From assembly GCA_030710605.1 (NCBI GenBank), contig CP092874.1, positions 46,668,400-46,732,399 on the forward strand: a stretch of 64,000 nt of DNA, read 5' to 3'. This DNA comes from Cordylochernes scorpioides. Taxonomy: Eukaryota; Arthropoda; Arachnida; Pseudoscorpiones; Chernetidae. This document shows positions 45,804 to 55,350 of the stretch, in pieces. The position numbers were made by a program, and so were the translations under genes. The notes below the pieces were generated by a model. It worked only from the letters and a program-made list of their open reading frames with translations, did not search any database and was not told the origin of the DNA. Each line of letters opens with the position of its first letter. The first letter of the stretch is position 1.

Positions 45804-46112
45804 CTATTCGACTTGGCGCGCTCTAAAGAGGGTTTGGAAAATCTCTCCTATGATTTCACCTATTAGAGCGACCAAGGCATGACTGTGGACAAGGATGGTC
45901 CATAACTCCGGGAGAATTATTCCTATGGTTCGATGGATTAGTTCCACTACGGCGATGGTTATTTCGAATAGGGCTTCCTGTAGTTGGAAGAGACGGTTGG
46001 GCTGCAGTGTATAGACACTGACATACAGTAGGGTGGCCATGGGTAATAGTACAGTGGGTAGGATGAAAAGGTTGATGAGGTATAGGAGGTGGAACAAGGG
46101 GAAGGTTTTCAC
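45804..46112 (-). CDS. Short membrane-type ORF downstream of pol (possible env remnant)
   Basis: This 102-residue frame begins right after the integrase stop (46114) and opens with a hydrophobic stretch of about 40 residues (LLYLINLFILPTVLLPMATL) that could be a signal or membrane segment. A Leu/Ile-rich amphipathic region follows. Its position is where errantivirus-type Gypsy elements carry an envelope-like gene. No conserved envelope motif such as a cleavage site or fusion peptide was recognised, and it is far shorter than such proteins. It may be a truncated remnant or a chance frame. Confidence 0.4.
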   Translation of the reverse strand: MKTFPLFHLLYLINLFILPTVLLPMATLLYVSVYTLQPNRLFQLQEALFEITIAVVELIHRTIGIILPELWTILVHSHALVALIGEIIGEIFQTLFRARQVE

Positions 46113-46113
46113 G

Positions 46114-46917
46114 TTATGAAAAAAACCTTGCCTGTAAGGGAATTGGTTTGGGATCAGCCCTAACTGTAGGGATTGGGTTTTTAACTTTGGTTATGTGGGT
46201 TGGACGGGATATTGCAGGTTGGGGAATATCGCGTTGGGCGATAATGTTACATTGTGGGTCAACAGGGGTGGTAGTGGTACAATTGCCTATTGTAGGAGCA
46301 AAGCGCTCAACTGTAAAGAGGTCTGGGGTGAGATGCTCGAACAGTGGTGGTAGCGTCCTAGATTGGGGTTTAGCAGGGTGTGGTATCAGAGTGGGAGGTG
46401 CGATATAACGAATATTTTCGTTATAGTACTGTAATTTATTTACATGGACTGTGTCGGTATTCCGATTTAGAGGTTGGTTGGGTCGGTTTATTCTCACCAC
46501 GTTGGGAGAGATGATCTCTAAGATCTCGTAGGGACCCGTGAAATACGGAGCCAGTTTGCCTGTATTGGGGTGATGGTAAACTTTTACCAACACGAGATCT
46601 CCGGGTTCAAAATGGGGTGTCTTATGTTGTTGGTCGTAGGCATGTTTGTCTTTGAGGTGCTTGGCCTGGGTACGTTCATGGGCTATCCGTCGGGCTGTGG
46701 TTAAAACGGGGTAGGGGTTTACATGCTCAGTGAGCTCGGGAGGTAGAACGCCGAACATCAGGTAGCCAGGTGGGAACCCGGTAACTGAGTGGGGCGTGTT
46801 GTTATACACCACAGTAACGCGCTTCGCCAGCTTAGTCCATGCGGCTTTGGGGTTTTCCAAATGGAGTAACCTTAGTTTGCCTGTTAAGGTAGCGTTCAGG
46901 GCGCTCGCATAGACCAT
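46114..46917 (-). pseudogene. Gypsy integrase C-terminal part
   Basis: A frame of 267 residues reading VVYNNTPHSVTGFPPGYLMF, DKHAYDQQHKTPHFEPGDLV and YFTGPYEILEII. This is the C-terminal integrase region with a chromo-like GPYEI block and a long Pro/Thr tail. It is in a different frame from the upstream integrase; the break lies close to 46915. The frame ends at 46114, two bases before the ATG of the membrane-type ORF. Confidence 0.85.
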
Positions 46918-48155
46918 TAGCTTGGGGGTTGTTACTGGTGGTGAGCAGGGGATGGATGTTCCTGTTAATCAGGAACTTCCTGAACTTTGGTGAGGTGAAC
47001 GCAGGCGCTCTATCCGTGAGTAGGCGTTTCGGAGAGCCGTCCTGCAACACTCGCTTTATCACCTGTTGATAGGTGGTGATGCTGGTAGATTTTGAGGGGA
47101 AGGTCCACGTGTAGCGCGAAAAGTGATCCACCACAACGTGGAGGTAAGCTTTGGCGTTACCATATTTGGCAAGTCCAGCTATGGTGTCGAGGGCGACCAG
47201 GTCAAAAGGCTGAGTGGCCACAGGAAGTTGTCCTAGTTCCCCAAACGTGGGACCTCGAGGGGGTTTTGTTGACTGACAGATGGCGCAGGCTTTGGTGGTT
47301 TTGGAGATGTCTTCTGACATCCCCTTCCAGTAGTACTGGGGAGAGATGAGCCTGGTCATCTGGGATATGCCCGGGTGGTTGTACCGACTGTGCACCTTTG
47401 TTAGTAGGTCGGGAACGAGGGCGTCAGGGACGACAATTTTGGTTACACCTCTACGCTTTAGGGTTTGCAGTCCGTTTCGATCAATGGTCAGTTTAGATTC
47501 TCCCGAAGGAGTGAGTTGGTGGTTCTTAAGGAGGGTGGCGTCTAAGAATCCACAAAACGGGTTACGGGATAGGAGGTCCGCTTCATGTTGTAGCGCTCCT
47601 TTTATGTAGCGGACTTCGTATTCGTAACACGATAACCTCAAACTCCATCGGAATAATCTGCCTGACGGGTTTTTGATCGTCTTCAGCCACTGCAGTGCGT
47701 GATGGTCAGAAAATATGGTGAATTTTCTGCCCATTAGATACACACGGAACTTCTCCACGCTCTCGACAATGGCGAGGCATTCTAGTTCGGAGATGGTGTA
47801 GTTCCGCTCGTGTACACGCAGAGCGCGGCTGAAATATTGGACTGGGTAGGCCTTCCCAGCGGGGTGGACTTGTTTGAGGACGCCTGCAATGCCAAGTGTT
47901 GATGCATCGCAATATACCTGGCATGGTAGTTCATCCTTGTAGAGGTGCAATACGGGGTGTTGTGTGAGGCTTTCCTTCAGGCTGGTGAACGCCTTTTGGC
48001 ATTTGTCATCCCAGTCCCACGTCACATCCTTCTTGAGAAGGTTGTTGAGTGGGGTCCGCAAACGGGCATAGTCCGGGATGAACTTATTATAGACGTTCAC
48101 GGCGCCTAAGAAGGATTGCAGCGTTTTGCGATTGGTTTTTCTCGTCCATCCTGTC
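46832..48155 (-). pseudogene. Gypsy RNase H and integrase core
   Basis: Coding begins abruptly with TLQSFLGAVNVYNKFIPDYA, the RT-RNase H connection. The RNase H has YCDASTLGIAG, ISELECLAIVES and FSDHHALQWL. The integrase has an HHCC finger (HSRYNHPGIS, then CAICQSTK), the first Asp in LVALDTIAGL, the second in LLTDRAPAFTS and the Glu in NGLCERPERY. The frame reads to 46832 but leaves the true phase near 46915. The 5' part of pol, with gag and protease, is deleted. Confidence 0.9.
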
Positions 48156-48162
48156 GACTCTC

Positions 48163-48800
48163 TATAATATAAAAAAATTGCTTGTCGATTTCACTGTGAT
48201 AAAGTGCTTTGTCCTGAGAATCCTCGGGAGTGGATGGGGTTTTGTATGTTTGGGCAGTCGTTATCAATGGCGGTGGATGAAAAAAATCGGCACACTATAT
48301 CGATTAATGAATCACAAAACACCTCGGAATATTAATCATTGGCGGCTCGGGAGAGGAGATGGAAGGATTTTCACGATTAAATTGGATTGAGATGACTCAC
48401 ATCTTGGACCTCGAGGCACTACTTTTAGAAGATGCACACACACGTCTTGACACACACGTTACACCGACCGAACTGCGGTTGCCCCACCCCCCGGCTTGGG
48501 TCATGTGGGACCCTGCTTGACCTTTGATTGGTCCCTGTCTCTGTCGGCCATGATGGTGAATTTGGTCGGGAAGAAGCTTTGCCTAACATCCCAATCTCTC
48601 AGGACATTCAACTCTGGAATATGAGGGCCTCTTTGTTCTAAGTGACCTAGATACACGACTTGGATCTGTCGTTCTTTTCTCTTCTACTTCTTCCATCTCC
48701 ACGTCCTTTGACTGCCATCTTTATTTGAATCCATACAGAATACATTATATCCAACATGGTACATAATTATTTATTAGACAATATTCTTTATAATATTACA
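48163..48800 (-). repeat. 5' LTR of the deleted Gypsy
   Basis: Equal in length to and nearly identical with 44167-44804. On the plus strand it is preceded by the primer-binding complement ATCCTGTCGACT at about 48148-48160. Confidence 0.92.
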
Positions 48801-48846
48801 TATATTATCTTTAAACAAATCAAACACAGATCAGATCGAGCTTCAG

Positions 48847-49325
48847 CCACAAAAGGCTGCGTTTTTTTTTTTTTTTGGGACTGCGAAGGTATGCTGCTGT
48901 ACTAGGAAATGCTCGAAAGGAATGCCACGGTCAACAAGGATCTCTACATTGCCCCCCAATTGCATCGCGTGAATGAGGCTATTTAGCAGAAAAGACCCGA
49001 TTCTACAAGGTCAAATCATTCTCCTTCACGACAATAGTAGGACGCAGGTTGCACAAGTCGTCAAAGCCGCCCTTCAAGAGCTAGAATGGGAAGTTCTACA
49101 GCACCTGCCGTACACTCCGGACTTTCCACCAACCGATTAACACCTTTTCCGCTCCATGTCAAACCATATGAGAGGCACTACTTTCGATGATGAGAAGACC
49201 TCAAAACCTGGCTCAACAACTTCTTCGACAACAGACCAGGCGATTTTTGGCGGAACGGCATCAACAAACTAGTCGAACGTTGGGAGGAGGTCGTAAATAA
49301 TAACGGAGAACACATAATTGATTAA
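48847..49325 (+). pseudogene. mariner transposase, C-terminal half
   Basis: It resumes after the Gypsy with a WDCEGMLLY-like region (disrupted by a T15 run), then NATVNKDLYIAPQLHRVNEA. The second Asp is in LLHDNSRTQVAQ and the third in TPDFPPTDXHLFRSM, where X is a stop. I count 34 residues between them, so it is D34D. The C-terminus GDFWRNGINKLVERWEEVVN ends at 49325. Inactive. Confidence 0.8.
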
Positions 49326-50051
49326 TTGATTGTTATAATTTTTTTTTTGCCTAAAAATAATTGTCGAATAAAACCGAACGAACTTTCTTTACAACCCAAT
49401 CAATATATATATATATATTACATTGAAAAGGCATATATTGGTAAAATAAATGATATTTTGATCCAATATATGCCTTTTTAATTAAAGATTTATTTATCGA
49501 TTGCTCTATTTTCAAAAATATATATATCTTATAATATGAAAAAAAAGATATATTTTCTGCTTGAATTTTAAATCATGTTGAGGATTATGGTAATGCAGTT
49601 ATTTGCTGGTTCTCCTTTGTACTATATGGTATTGGTTATGCAGTCGTGGCTAAAATCTTGAAAGTAAAATAATGTAAATAGTAAAGATTAGAAATTGCTT
49701 TAATTGAGCTTTAGGATAAACATAATTTGGTAAAAGTACTGCCTGGCTTAAGGCGAGTAGAATAAGAAAAACAAAAGTTATTTACATAATGTACAAAATA
49801 TTTGAGCCGACCAACGGGGAAGAGAAAATATCTTTATTTACGGGCTACTAACCAAAAGTTATGATTTTTGAGCCCAAACTCGATGTCAGGTGGCAAGGAA
49901 CCCTAGGATCTGGCGGCAGGAGATATCTCGCAGGGGTGGTGGAAACGTTGGGCAAGCAGGGGAACAGCGCCAGGGTGCAGTGAGGCGGGTGCGTTGAATA
50001 GGCCAGGAATCCAGGAGAAGTGGCAGATGGAATTGGAGGCAGAAGGTACTT

Positions 50052-50434
50052 GAAGCCTAGAACTTGAGGGCCCTAGACTTCAGGATGGGGCAGCTTGAGG
50101 CTCTCGCCTCGTGCTTGTCAGGAAGGAACTATGGAATAAAACAGCCTCTACTATTATTCCGCCTTCTACATGCTATTCTGAGAAGCATTTTAAGGCACCA
50201 ACAGGCCGCAGAAGGGCGCGAAGCGCCCCGAGGTGGAGGAGGCAGGGGCAAGAGGATCAAGGATCTGGCAGGGGGGGGGGAGGAAGCTGGAGAGGTCAGG
50301 GAAGCAGCGCCAAGAAGTGAGAGAAGCCCGGAAGGTGGCCAGTTAAGGAGGCAGGGGGGCCCTGGAAGCCTAGAACTTGAGGGCTCTAAGCTTCAAGGTG
50401 GGGCAGCTCGAGGCTCTCGCCTCGTGCTTGTCAG
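50052..50434 (-). repeat. Duplicated ORF1 tail in the 3' region
   Basis: A 71-bp unit occurs at 50364-50434 (the real C-terminus, ending in RALKF and a stop) and again at 50052-50122 inside the 3' region. It again encodes DKHEARASSCP and RALKF followed by a stop. The units are 312 bp apart. Confidence 0.85.
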
Positions 50435-51563
50435 AGAGGCCCTTGGCACAGCAGTTGGCGCACTTGGAAGTGCGCCGGTCGGCAGCGGAGGGGCAGGCGC
50501 GGCCTTCATGGCCGCCTTCACCGCAGTGGAAGCACTTGGAGTCTCTGGTGCATTGGGCGGAATTGTGGCCGAAGCCACAACAGCGGAAGCAGAGCCGTGC
50601 GCGGATGGACTCCTCGAAGTTGAGGAGCACTCCGTCCACCACGATCCTTCCGCGGTTGCCCAGAGCTCTGAAGGTGTCGATGTCCACCTCGATGAAGGCG
50701 GTGCAGGTCCCGTTTCTGGGAGCGGAACGGTGCGCCACGCGCACCACCTTGTCCCCAGGTAGTTGGCTGACAGCGGGAGTCCCCAACAGCGTTTCTTCAA
50801 TGGTGGAGTTGGACGTATCCTCCTCCACTTTGAAGAGGCAGATGCGAGGCAGGAGCACCTTCTGTTGGCGGACCTTCATGCCTTGCAGCTTGTCGGCCAG
50901 GGAGGTGGTGACAGCCGGGATGGTATCGGGGTTGCTGGAGTGGAGGACAAGCTTCCCTTTGGTCCGCAGGGAGGCCCAGACGCCTTGGGGAAGAGTGTGG
51001 GCAGCGCAGACAGCTTTGAGCATGGCTCTAGGGTCAGCTTGTGGGTCATCGGAGATGACCACTGTGTGGGCCGCCGATTTATCCCCATGGAGGACCACTT
51101 GGGCGGCCGCAGGCTTGGTGAGGCGGGAAGGCGCAGGTTTCGCGGGACCTCTGAGGTTGGTCCTCTTAGCGGGCGGGCAGGGAGCCTCTGGCTGCTTCCT
51201 TTTGGTTGGAGCTGGAGTGGCGGGCTTGGTCTGGGAGCTGGTTTCCTTGCAGGAAGGAGCAGGGCTTGTTTGAGTGCATTGGCAGGCAGTCTGTGGCTTG
51301 GTTTCTTCCAGATCCTGGAAGGACGCGAGGGTGCCAGAGAGGTTCTCTACCTCGGCAATGAGGGCCTTGATCTGCTCGGTCCTTAGGCTGACGAGGTACT
51401 CAATGACTTGGTACAGGTATTGTTGGGAGCTAGGGGGAGGATGCGCTAACGCATTCGCGGAGTCGTCCATCACCTCCTGGTTCTCCAACTCTAGTTGGGC
51501 AAGGGTCACGAGGGGTTTCTCGGCGATCTCTGCATTCTTCTTTTTCTTCCTGGAGGGAGCCAT
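50370..51563 (-). CDS. ORF1 (gag-like) protein with three zinc knuckles
   Basis: An uninterrupted frame of 397 residues starting MAPSRKKKKNAEIAEKPL. A coiled region with QQYLYQVIEYLVSLRTEQ is followed by a basic, Pro- and Lys-rich linker. A central RRM-like domain then reads LRTKGKLVLHSSN, and VDIDTFRALGNRGRIVVDGV. Near the C-terminus are CFRCCGFGHNSAQC, CFHCGEGGHEGRAC and a longer Cys cluster ending SDKHEARASSC. This architecture is that of R1/Jockey-type ORF1 proteins, which bind the element RNA. The start gives the longest frame. It lies alone, without ORF2, and is intact. Confidence 0.9.
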   Translation of the reverse strand: MAPSRKKKKNAEIAEKPLVTLAQLELENQEVMDDSANALAHPPPSSQQYLYQVIEYLVSLRTEQIKALIAEVENLSGTLASFQDLEETKPQTACQCTQTSPAPSCKETSSQTKPATPAPTKRKQPEAPCPPAKRTNLRGPAKPAPSRLTKPAAAQVVLHGDKSAAHTVVISDDPQADPRAMLKAVCAAHTLPQGVWASLRTKGKLVLHSSNPDTIPAVTTSLADKLQGMKVRQQKVLLPRICLFKVEEDTSNSTIEETLLGTPAVSQLPGDKVVRVAHRSAPRNGTCTAFIEVDIDTFRALGNRGRIVVDGVLLNFEESIRARLCFRCCGFGHNSAQCTRDSKCFHCGEGGHEGRACPSAADRRTSKCANCCAKGLSDKHEARASSCPTLKLRALKF

Positions 51564-51913
51564 GGCAGGGGTGAGCGCAAGAGGGCAAAGATGTTCGCAG
51601 GTAGAGAGCTAGCGGCGAACTGAAATTGTCACCGATTCAATTTAATAATGTTGAGAAGTAAAATAATTTATAATAGAGAAAATATGGTTTCACGGGCTAC
51701 TAAATGAGAAAAAATATCGCAGTATGTTTTAAATAGTTACTGTAGATAAGGCCGCCTTACCTGACCAACGGGGAAGAACAACAATGAGTATTTATAGAGA
51801 AAGCGTGACCTCTGGCGGTCGATTTAAACAGAGTATTTGAATCAATGAAATATAATTTTAAATAAAATAACACCCTAATATGACAATTCTAAATAAAATA
51901 TTTTAATATAACA

Positions 51914-52884
51914 TTTCCCACCTGTGAAGAAAATAATATAGGTAGAGAGAAAGGTGATAAAATAGTTTTTAAAAAAGAGATATAATGATTAAAAGAAAAA
52001 TAACATGAGAGAGGTGATATTCACTTATCATATTGGTTGTAAATATGGTAACCAATAGACAGGGAAATACAAAATTATATAAATGATAAAAATGTGAATA
52101 ATAACAAAAACAATTAGGAGCAAGTGAAAATAAAAATGTGATAATCCATAATCATATTGGTTTATTGTTAACCAATAGATTGGAAATTACAAAGTGTGAA
52201 TGATGATAACAAAAATATGGTAAAGAATAAAAATGTGATATTCCATAATCATATTGGTTTGTTGTTAACCAACATAGACAGGAAAGTACAACAATTAAAT
52301 GATGGAAATGTAAAAGATGACAAAATTTATAGGTAAAGAAATGAAAAATAAAAATGTGATATTCCATTATCATATTGGCTTTTGGGTGGAAACCAATATA
52401 GAAAGGAAATCACAAAAATGATGCACATATAAATGATAAAATGAGGAAGTCAAATAAAATGAATAAAAATTGAAAGTTGGAAATAAAAATATGATACCCC
52501 TTGATCATATTGGCTTATTTTGAGCCAATAGATTGGGAAAAACATGAGATAATGATACACATATATTATTAATGAGGAATAAAAATAAAATGCAGAATTA
52601 TTAAAAGGAATATTGATGAAAATATAAATATGATAGCATTGAAAAAACTGATGATTATAAGAAAAGGCATTTATAAAAAAAAGCAATAGGTTGAGACAAA
52701 GTTTATGTACAAAAGGCAAATGTGAAAACAAGTTATGAAAATGTAAAGATTTAAAAATAAAAGTAATGGTAGAAATAAAGAATGATCATTTGAAGAAAAA
52801 AATCAAGGTGGACAATTATAAGAGGTAAAATTTACATAGTTAGTATCGCTAAATTTACATATTGGTAGAACCGCTTTTAGATAT
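51914..52884. repeat. Interior with repeated ATATTGGTT hairpins
   Basis: From about 52027 to 52530 at least five irregular units of 90-130 bp recur. Each has ATCATATTGG followed by CCAATA, giving hairpins such as ATTGGTTTATTGTTAACCAAT, and ends GATAAAAATGTG. The remainder is A+G-rich noncoding DNA. Small minus-strand frames here are translations of the repeat. Confidence 0.7.
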
Positions 52885-53649
52885 TGTAACATAGTATTTA
52901 TTAATTTTATTTATGTAACATAGTATTTATTAATTTTATTATTTTTTTATTAACAGAGTGGTAATTTTTATTTTTATATCTTGCGACTCTGTAAATTTCC
53001 CTCGTGGCTTATCTTTTGTTTACCTTTGCTAGTTTGTCCTTCCCTGAAATAAATTTTGTTTCCTCCTGAAGTTTTTGTCTTCCCTAATTTTCCACGTGGC
53101 ATTTTGGTGGAGATGCTGGGTAAGTTAGGGAAGACAAACTGAAGATCGCCGAGAAGACCTTGAAGCCATGGGTACTGTGATCTACATTTTCGGAGACTGA
53201 CTCCAGGATTCCACCGCCGTGCCAAAGCCAAGACTTCACTCGAAGATGACGATATTCCTATAGACGATACGACGACAAAGCCGCTCTTCACGCCGCAAGA
53301 AAAAGGACGCAAAGGTACTAGGGACAAAGTTCCAAGACTTCGATGGAATCCTTGGCAGAAGCACGTCAGAATCATGTCAGTATCTACAATAATTGCTAGC
53401 TGTGGGTCACAGCTCCCATATGGAAGAAGCTATGTAACATAGTATTTATTAATTTTATTTATGTAACATAGTATTTATTAATTTTATTATTTTTTTATTA
53501 ACAGAGTGGTAATTTTTATTTTTATATCTTGCGACTCTGTAAATTTCCCTCGTGGCTTATCTTTTGTTTACCTTTGATAGTTTGTCCTTCACTGAAATAA
53601 ATTTTGTTTCCTCCTGAAGTTTTTGTCTTCCCTAATTTTCCACGTGGCA
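52885..53649. mobile_element. Miniature LTR element (TRIM-like), 765 bp
   Basis: Two 217-bp direct repeats (52885-53101 and 53433-53649), both TGTAACATAG...CCACGTGGCA, differ at two positions. ATAT flanks both sides (52881-52884 and 53650-53653). The 331-bp interior begins TTTTGGTGGAGATGCTGGG, a plausible primer site starting TGG, and ends with the purine stretch TATGGAAGAAGC. No protein is encoded. It sits inside the larger LTR element. On the plus strand this is a textbook miniature LTR retrotransposon outline. Confidence 0.88.
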
Positions 53650-54455
53650 ATATCAATTACATATGAAATAAGTAATGGGGGCAAAAATGCAAATTCTTGA
53701 AAATAACATATGAAATGAGAATAAGAAAGTGTCAAGTATCAAAAGTTAGGGAATTTTGAACATATTGAAAAATAAAAATTGAAAAATATGAAAAAACATT
53801 AAAGTTTAGGTAATTTTTAATAAGGAAATTGAATGTTGTGAGAAATATGTTAATTTGTTGTTGTTGTCCTCCCGGCCGACTGTTTTACATTTGGAATTAC
53901 AAAAATATGATGAACAATGTTTAAACCTAATTGATAATGTTTAAAGGGTATATGGAATAAAAATATCTAGGAAAGAGAACTAATTATACAAAGAAATAAA
54001 ATGCTTAAAAGGATTAAAAGGTGTGGTTCTACTTTAATAGACAAAACAGCTATGGCAAAATTAATTTGAAAAAAGGGTATATAACTACAATAGGTGATTG
54101 AAACTATTGTAAACATGAGAGAAAAAGTAAAAACGGGGTAAAGTATGCAAAGGTAGATACAATGTACCTTTGATGGGATGATTTTGGCTGGAGTTGAATT
54201 CTCGGGAGATGGCTGGCGTTGGGCGGAAGATGTGATGCTTGAAAACTGCTGGAGATGGCTGGGGATATCCGGAGTTGTCCTGAGTTAACTGGAGATGTTG
54301 GCAGGTTGCTCTGGAGCGGATGGCGATGACTTTCTGATGCTAGGGTTGTTTGTTGAAGCTATGGTCGTTTGCTGAAGCTATGGTTGTTTGTTAAAGGATT
54401 TGCATACTTGATAATAATTTTGATCTTGGTATTTTGAACAAACAAACAGGTAAAT
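53650..54455. other. Noncoding interior of the LTR element
   Basis: A+G-rich noncoding DNA. Around 54180-54400 GCTGGAGATGGCTGG-like phrases recur loosely, as do GCTATGGTCGTTTGCTGAAG and GCTATGGTTGTTTGTTAAAG. No ORF. Confidence 0.5.
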
Positions 54456-54470
54456 ATCCTGTCGGCTATT

Positions 54471-54985
54471 CTTATAATATAAAAAAAAGTATATATTTTC
54501 TACTTTAATTTTAAATCATGTTGAGGATTATGGTAATGCAGTTATTTGCTGGTTCTCCTTAGTACTATATGGTATTGGTTATTCAGTCGTGGCTAAAATC
54601 TTGAAAGTAAAATAATAAAAATAGTAAAGATTAGAAATTGCTTTAATTGAGCTTTAGGATAAACATAATTTGGTAAATGTACTGCCTGGCTTAAGGCGAG
54701 TAGAATAAGAAAAACAAAAGTTATTTACATAATGTACAAAATAATTGAGCCGACCAACGGGGAAGAACAACGGGAATATTCTTGCCATCGCCCGCACAAG
54801 TCTCAGTGGAGACTTTTCCGGGCACACTGTATCTAAAATAGGGGGAAGAACAACAATGAGTATTTATAGAGAAAGCGTGACCTCTGACGGTCGATTTAAA
54901 CAGAGTATTTGAATCAATGAAATATAATTTTAAATAAAATAACACCCTAATATAACAATTCTAAATAAAATATTTTAATATAACA
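54471..54985 (-). repeat. 5' LTR of the coding-poor LTR element
   Basis: The intact sister of 49528-49823 plus 51763-51913. It has an extra 84-bp piece (54773-54856) bounded by GGGGAAGAACAAC repeats that the other LTR lacks. Confidence 0.85.
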
Positions 54986-55292
54986 TATATATATGACATA
55001 ATAAAAATATGATTTTTATTATTCATAAAATAATTGGAATTCTATAATCACAGTTGAATTTTAGAATGAAGGGGAATCCTTAACAAAAGGAATACAACCC
55101 AATATTGTTTTTTTTTTGTAAATAGATAATATCATCGTTAGTTGTATGTATGCAAACTGTTTGCTTTAAAAAATAATCAAAATAATAAATATTTTTTGGG
55201 AAAAGTTATCATTCATTTCTACCATCCACGACTGCATGAATTGGTAACGTAAATAGAATATACGTCCTTTTTTTTATGACAACTAAAATTTA

Positions 55293-55350
55293 ATAGTCGA
55301 CAGGATTCGAACCTGTGCGGGAAATATTCCAGTAGATTTCAATTCCGTAT
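55293..55350 (-). tRNA. tRNA-Ser-like 3' half (fragment)
   Basis: On the minus strand a perfect T-arm (ACAGG-TTCGAAT-CCTGT) with B-box GGTTCGAATCC is followed by acceptor-like CGACTAT. It is preceded by a variable-arm hairpin (GGAA-TAT-TTCC) and an anticodon loop ATTGAAA with UGA, the serine anticodon. No D-arm or A-box exists upstream and the anticodon stem is weak, so this is a fragment and not a working gene. Confidence 0.5.

Larger units (their letters stand above)
44167..48800 (-). mobile_element. Internally deleted Gypsy with near-identical LTRs
   Basis: The LTRs 44167-44804 and 48163-48800 are both 638 bp and differ at only about three sites (one substitution and two compensating indels). 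In element orientation the 5' LTR is followed by AGTCGACAGGAT, complementary to the 3' region of tRNA-Ser, and then directly by the RT-RNase H connection. Gag, protease and the RT core are therefore missing. RNase H, integrase, a short membrane-type ORF, a noncoding stretch and a purine tract (GGGGGCGCA) before the 3' LTR remain. Outer flanks are AT repeats, so the duplication (TATAT) is ambiguous. Confidence 0.85.
43223..49399 (+). mobile_element. mariner element split by an LTR retrotransposon
   Basis: The left terminal repeat TTGGGTTGTAAAGAAAGTTC at 43223 is matched in inverse orientation at 49380-49399. The coding sequence starts at 43397, stops at 43897 and resumes at about 48847. Between them lie a 638-bp-LTR Gypsy plus about 270 and 45 bp of other inserted sequence. 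TA flanks the left side; the right flank has drifted (TCAATA). Confidence 0.85.
49824..51762 (-). mobile_element. ORF1-only non-LTR retrotransposon (HAL1-like)
   Basis: A 1939-bp insertion inside an LTR, flanked by the 15-bp direct repeat GACCAACGGGGAAGA (49809-49823 and 51763-51777). The uninterrupted site is present in the sister LTR near 54750. A long target duplication is a hallmark of LINE-type integration. On the minus strand it holds one ORF1-like gene and a 3' region ending GTAAATAAAGATATTTTC with a poly(A) signal. No endonuclease or RT is present. It is GC-rich in an AT-rich setting. Confidence 0.85.
49528..54985 (-). mobile_element. Coding-poor LTR element (LARD-like) with two nested insertions
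   Basis: The right LTR is 54471-54985 (about 515 bp). The left LTR is 49528-51913, interrupted by the ORF1-only element. In element orientation each LTR begins TGTTATATTAAAATA, and the right one ends next to GCCGACAGGAT (54456-54470 complement), a tRNA-Ser-type primer site like that of the Gypsy at 48.16 kb. The interior has no recognisable gag or pol. The combination of LTRs and a primer site without coding fits a large retrotransposon derivative. Confidence 0.75.

Noticed and set aside
47092-47609. Plus-strand frames opposite the integrase
   Set aside because: Antisense shadows of the Gypsy pol.
50377-51386. Long plus-strand frames opposite the zinc-knuckle ORF
   Set aside because: They are antisense shadows of the GC-rich ORF1, with no domain and low-complexity composition.
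55225-55350. Circularly permuted tRNA-Ser (3' half before a GCAGTCGTGG 5' piece)
   Set aside because: Only ten bases of the 5' half match, and no D-arm or A-box follows.
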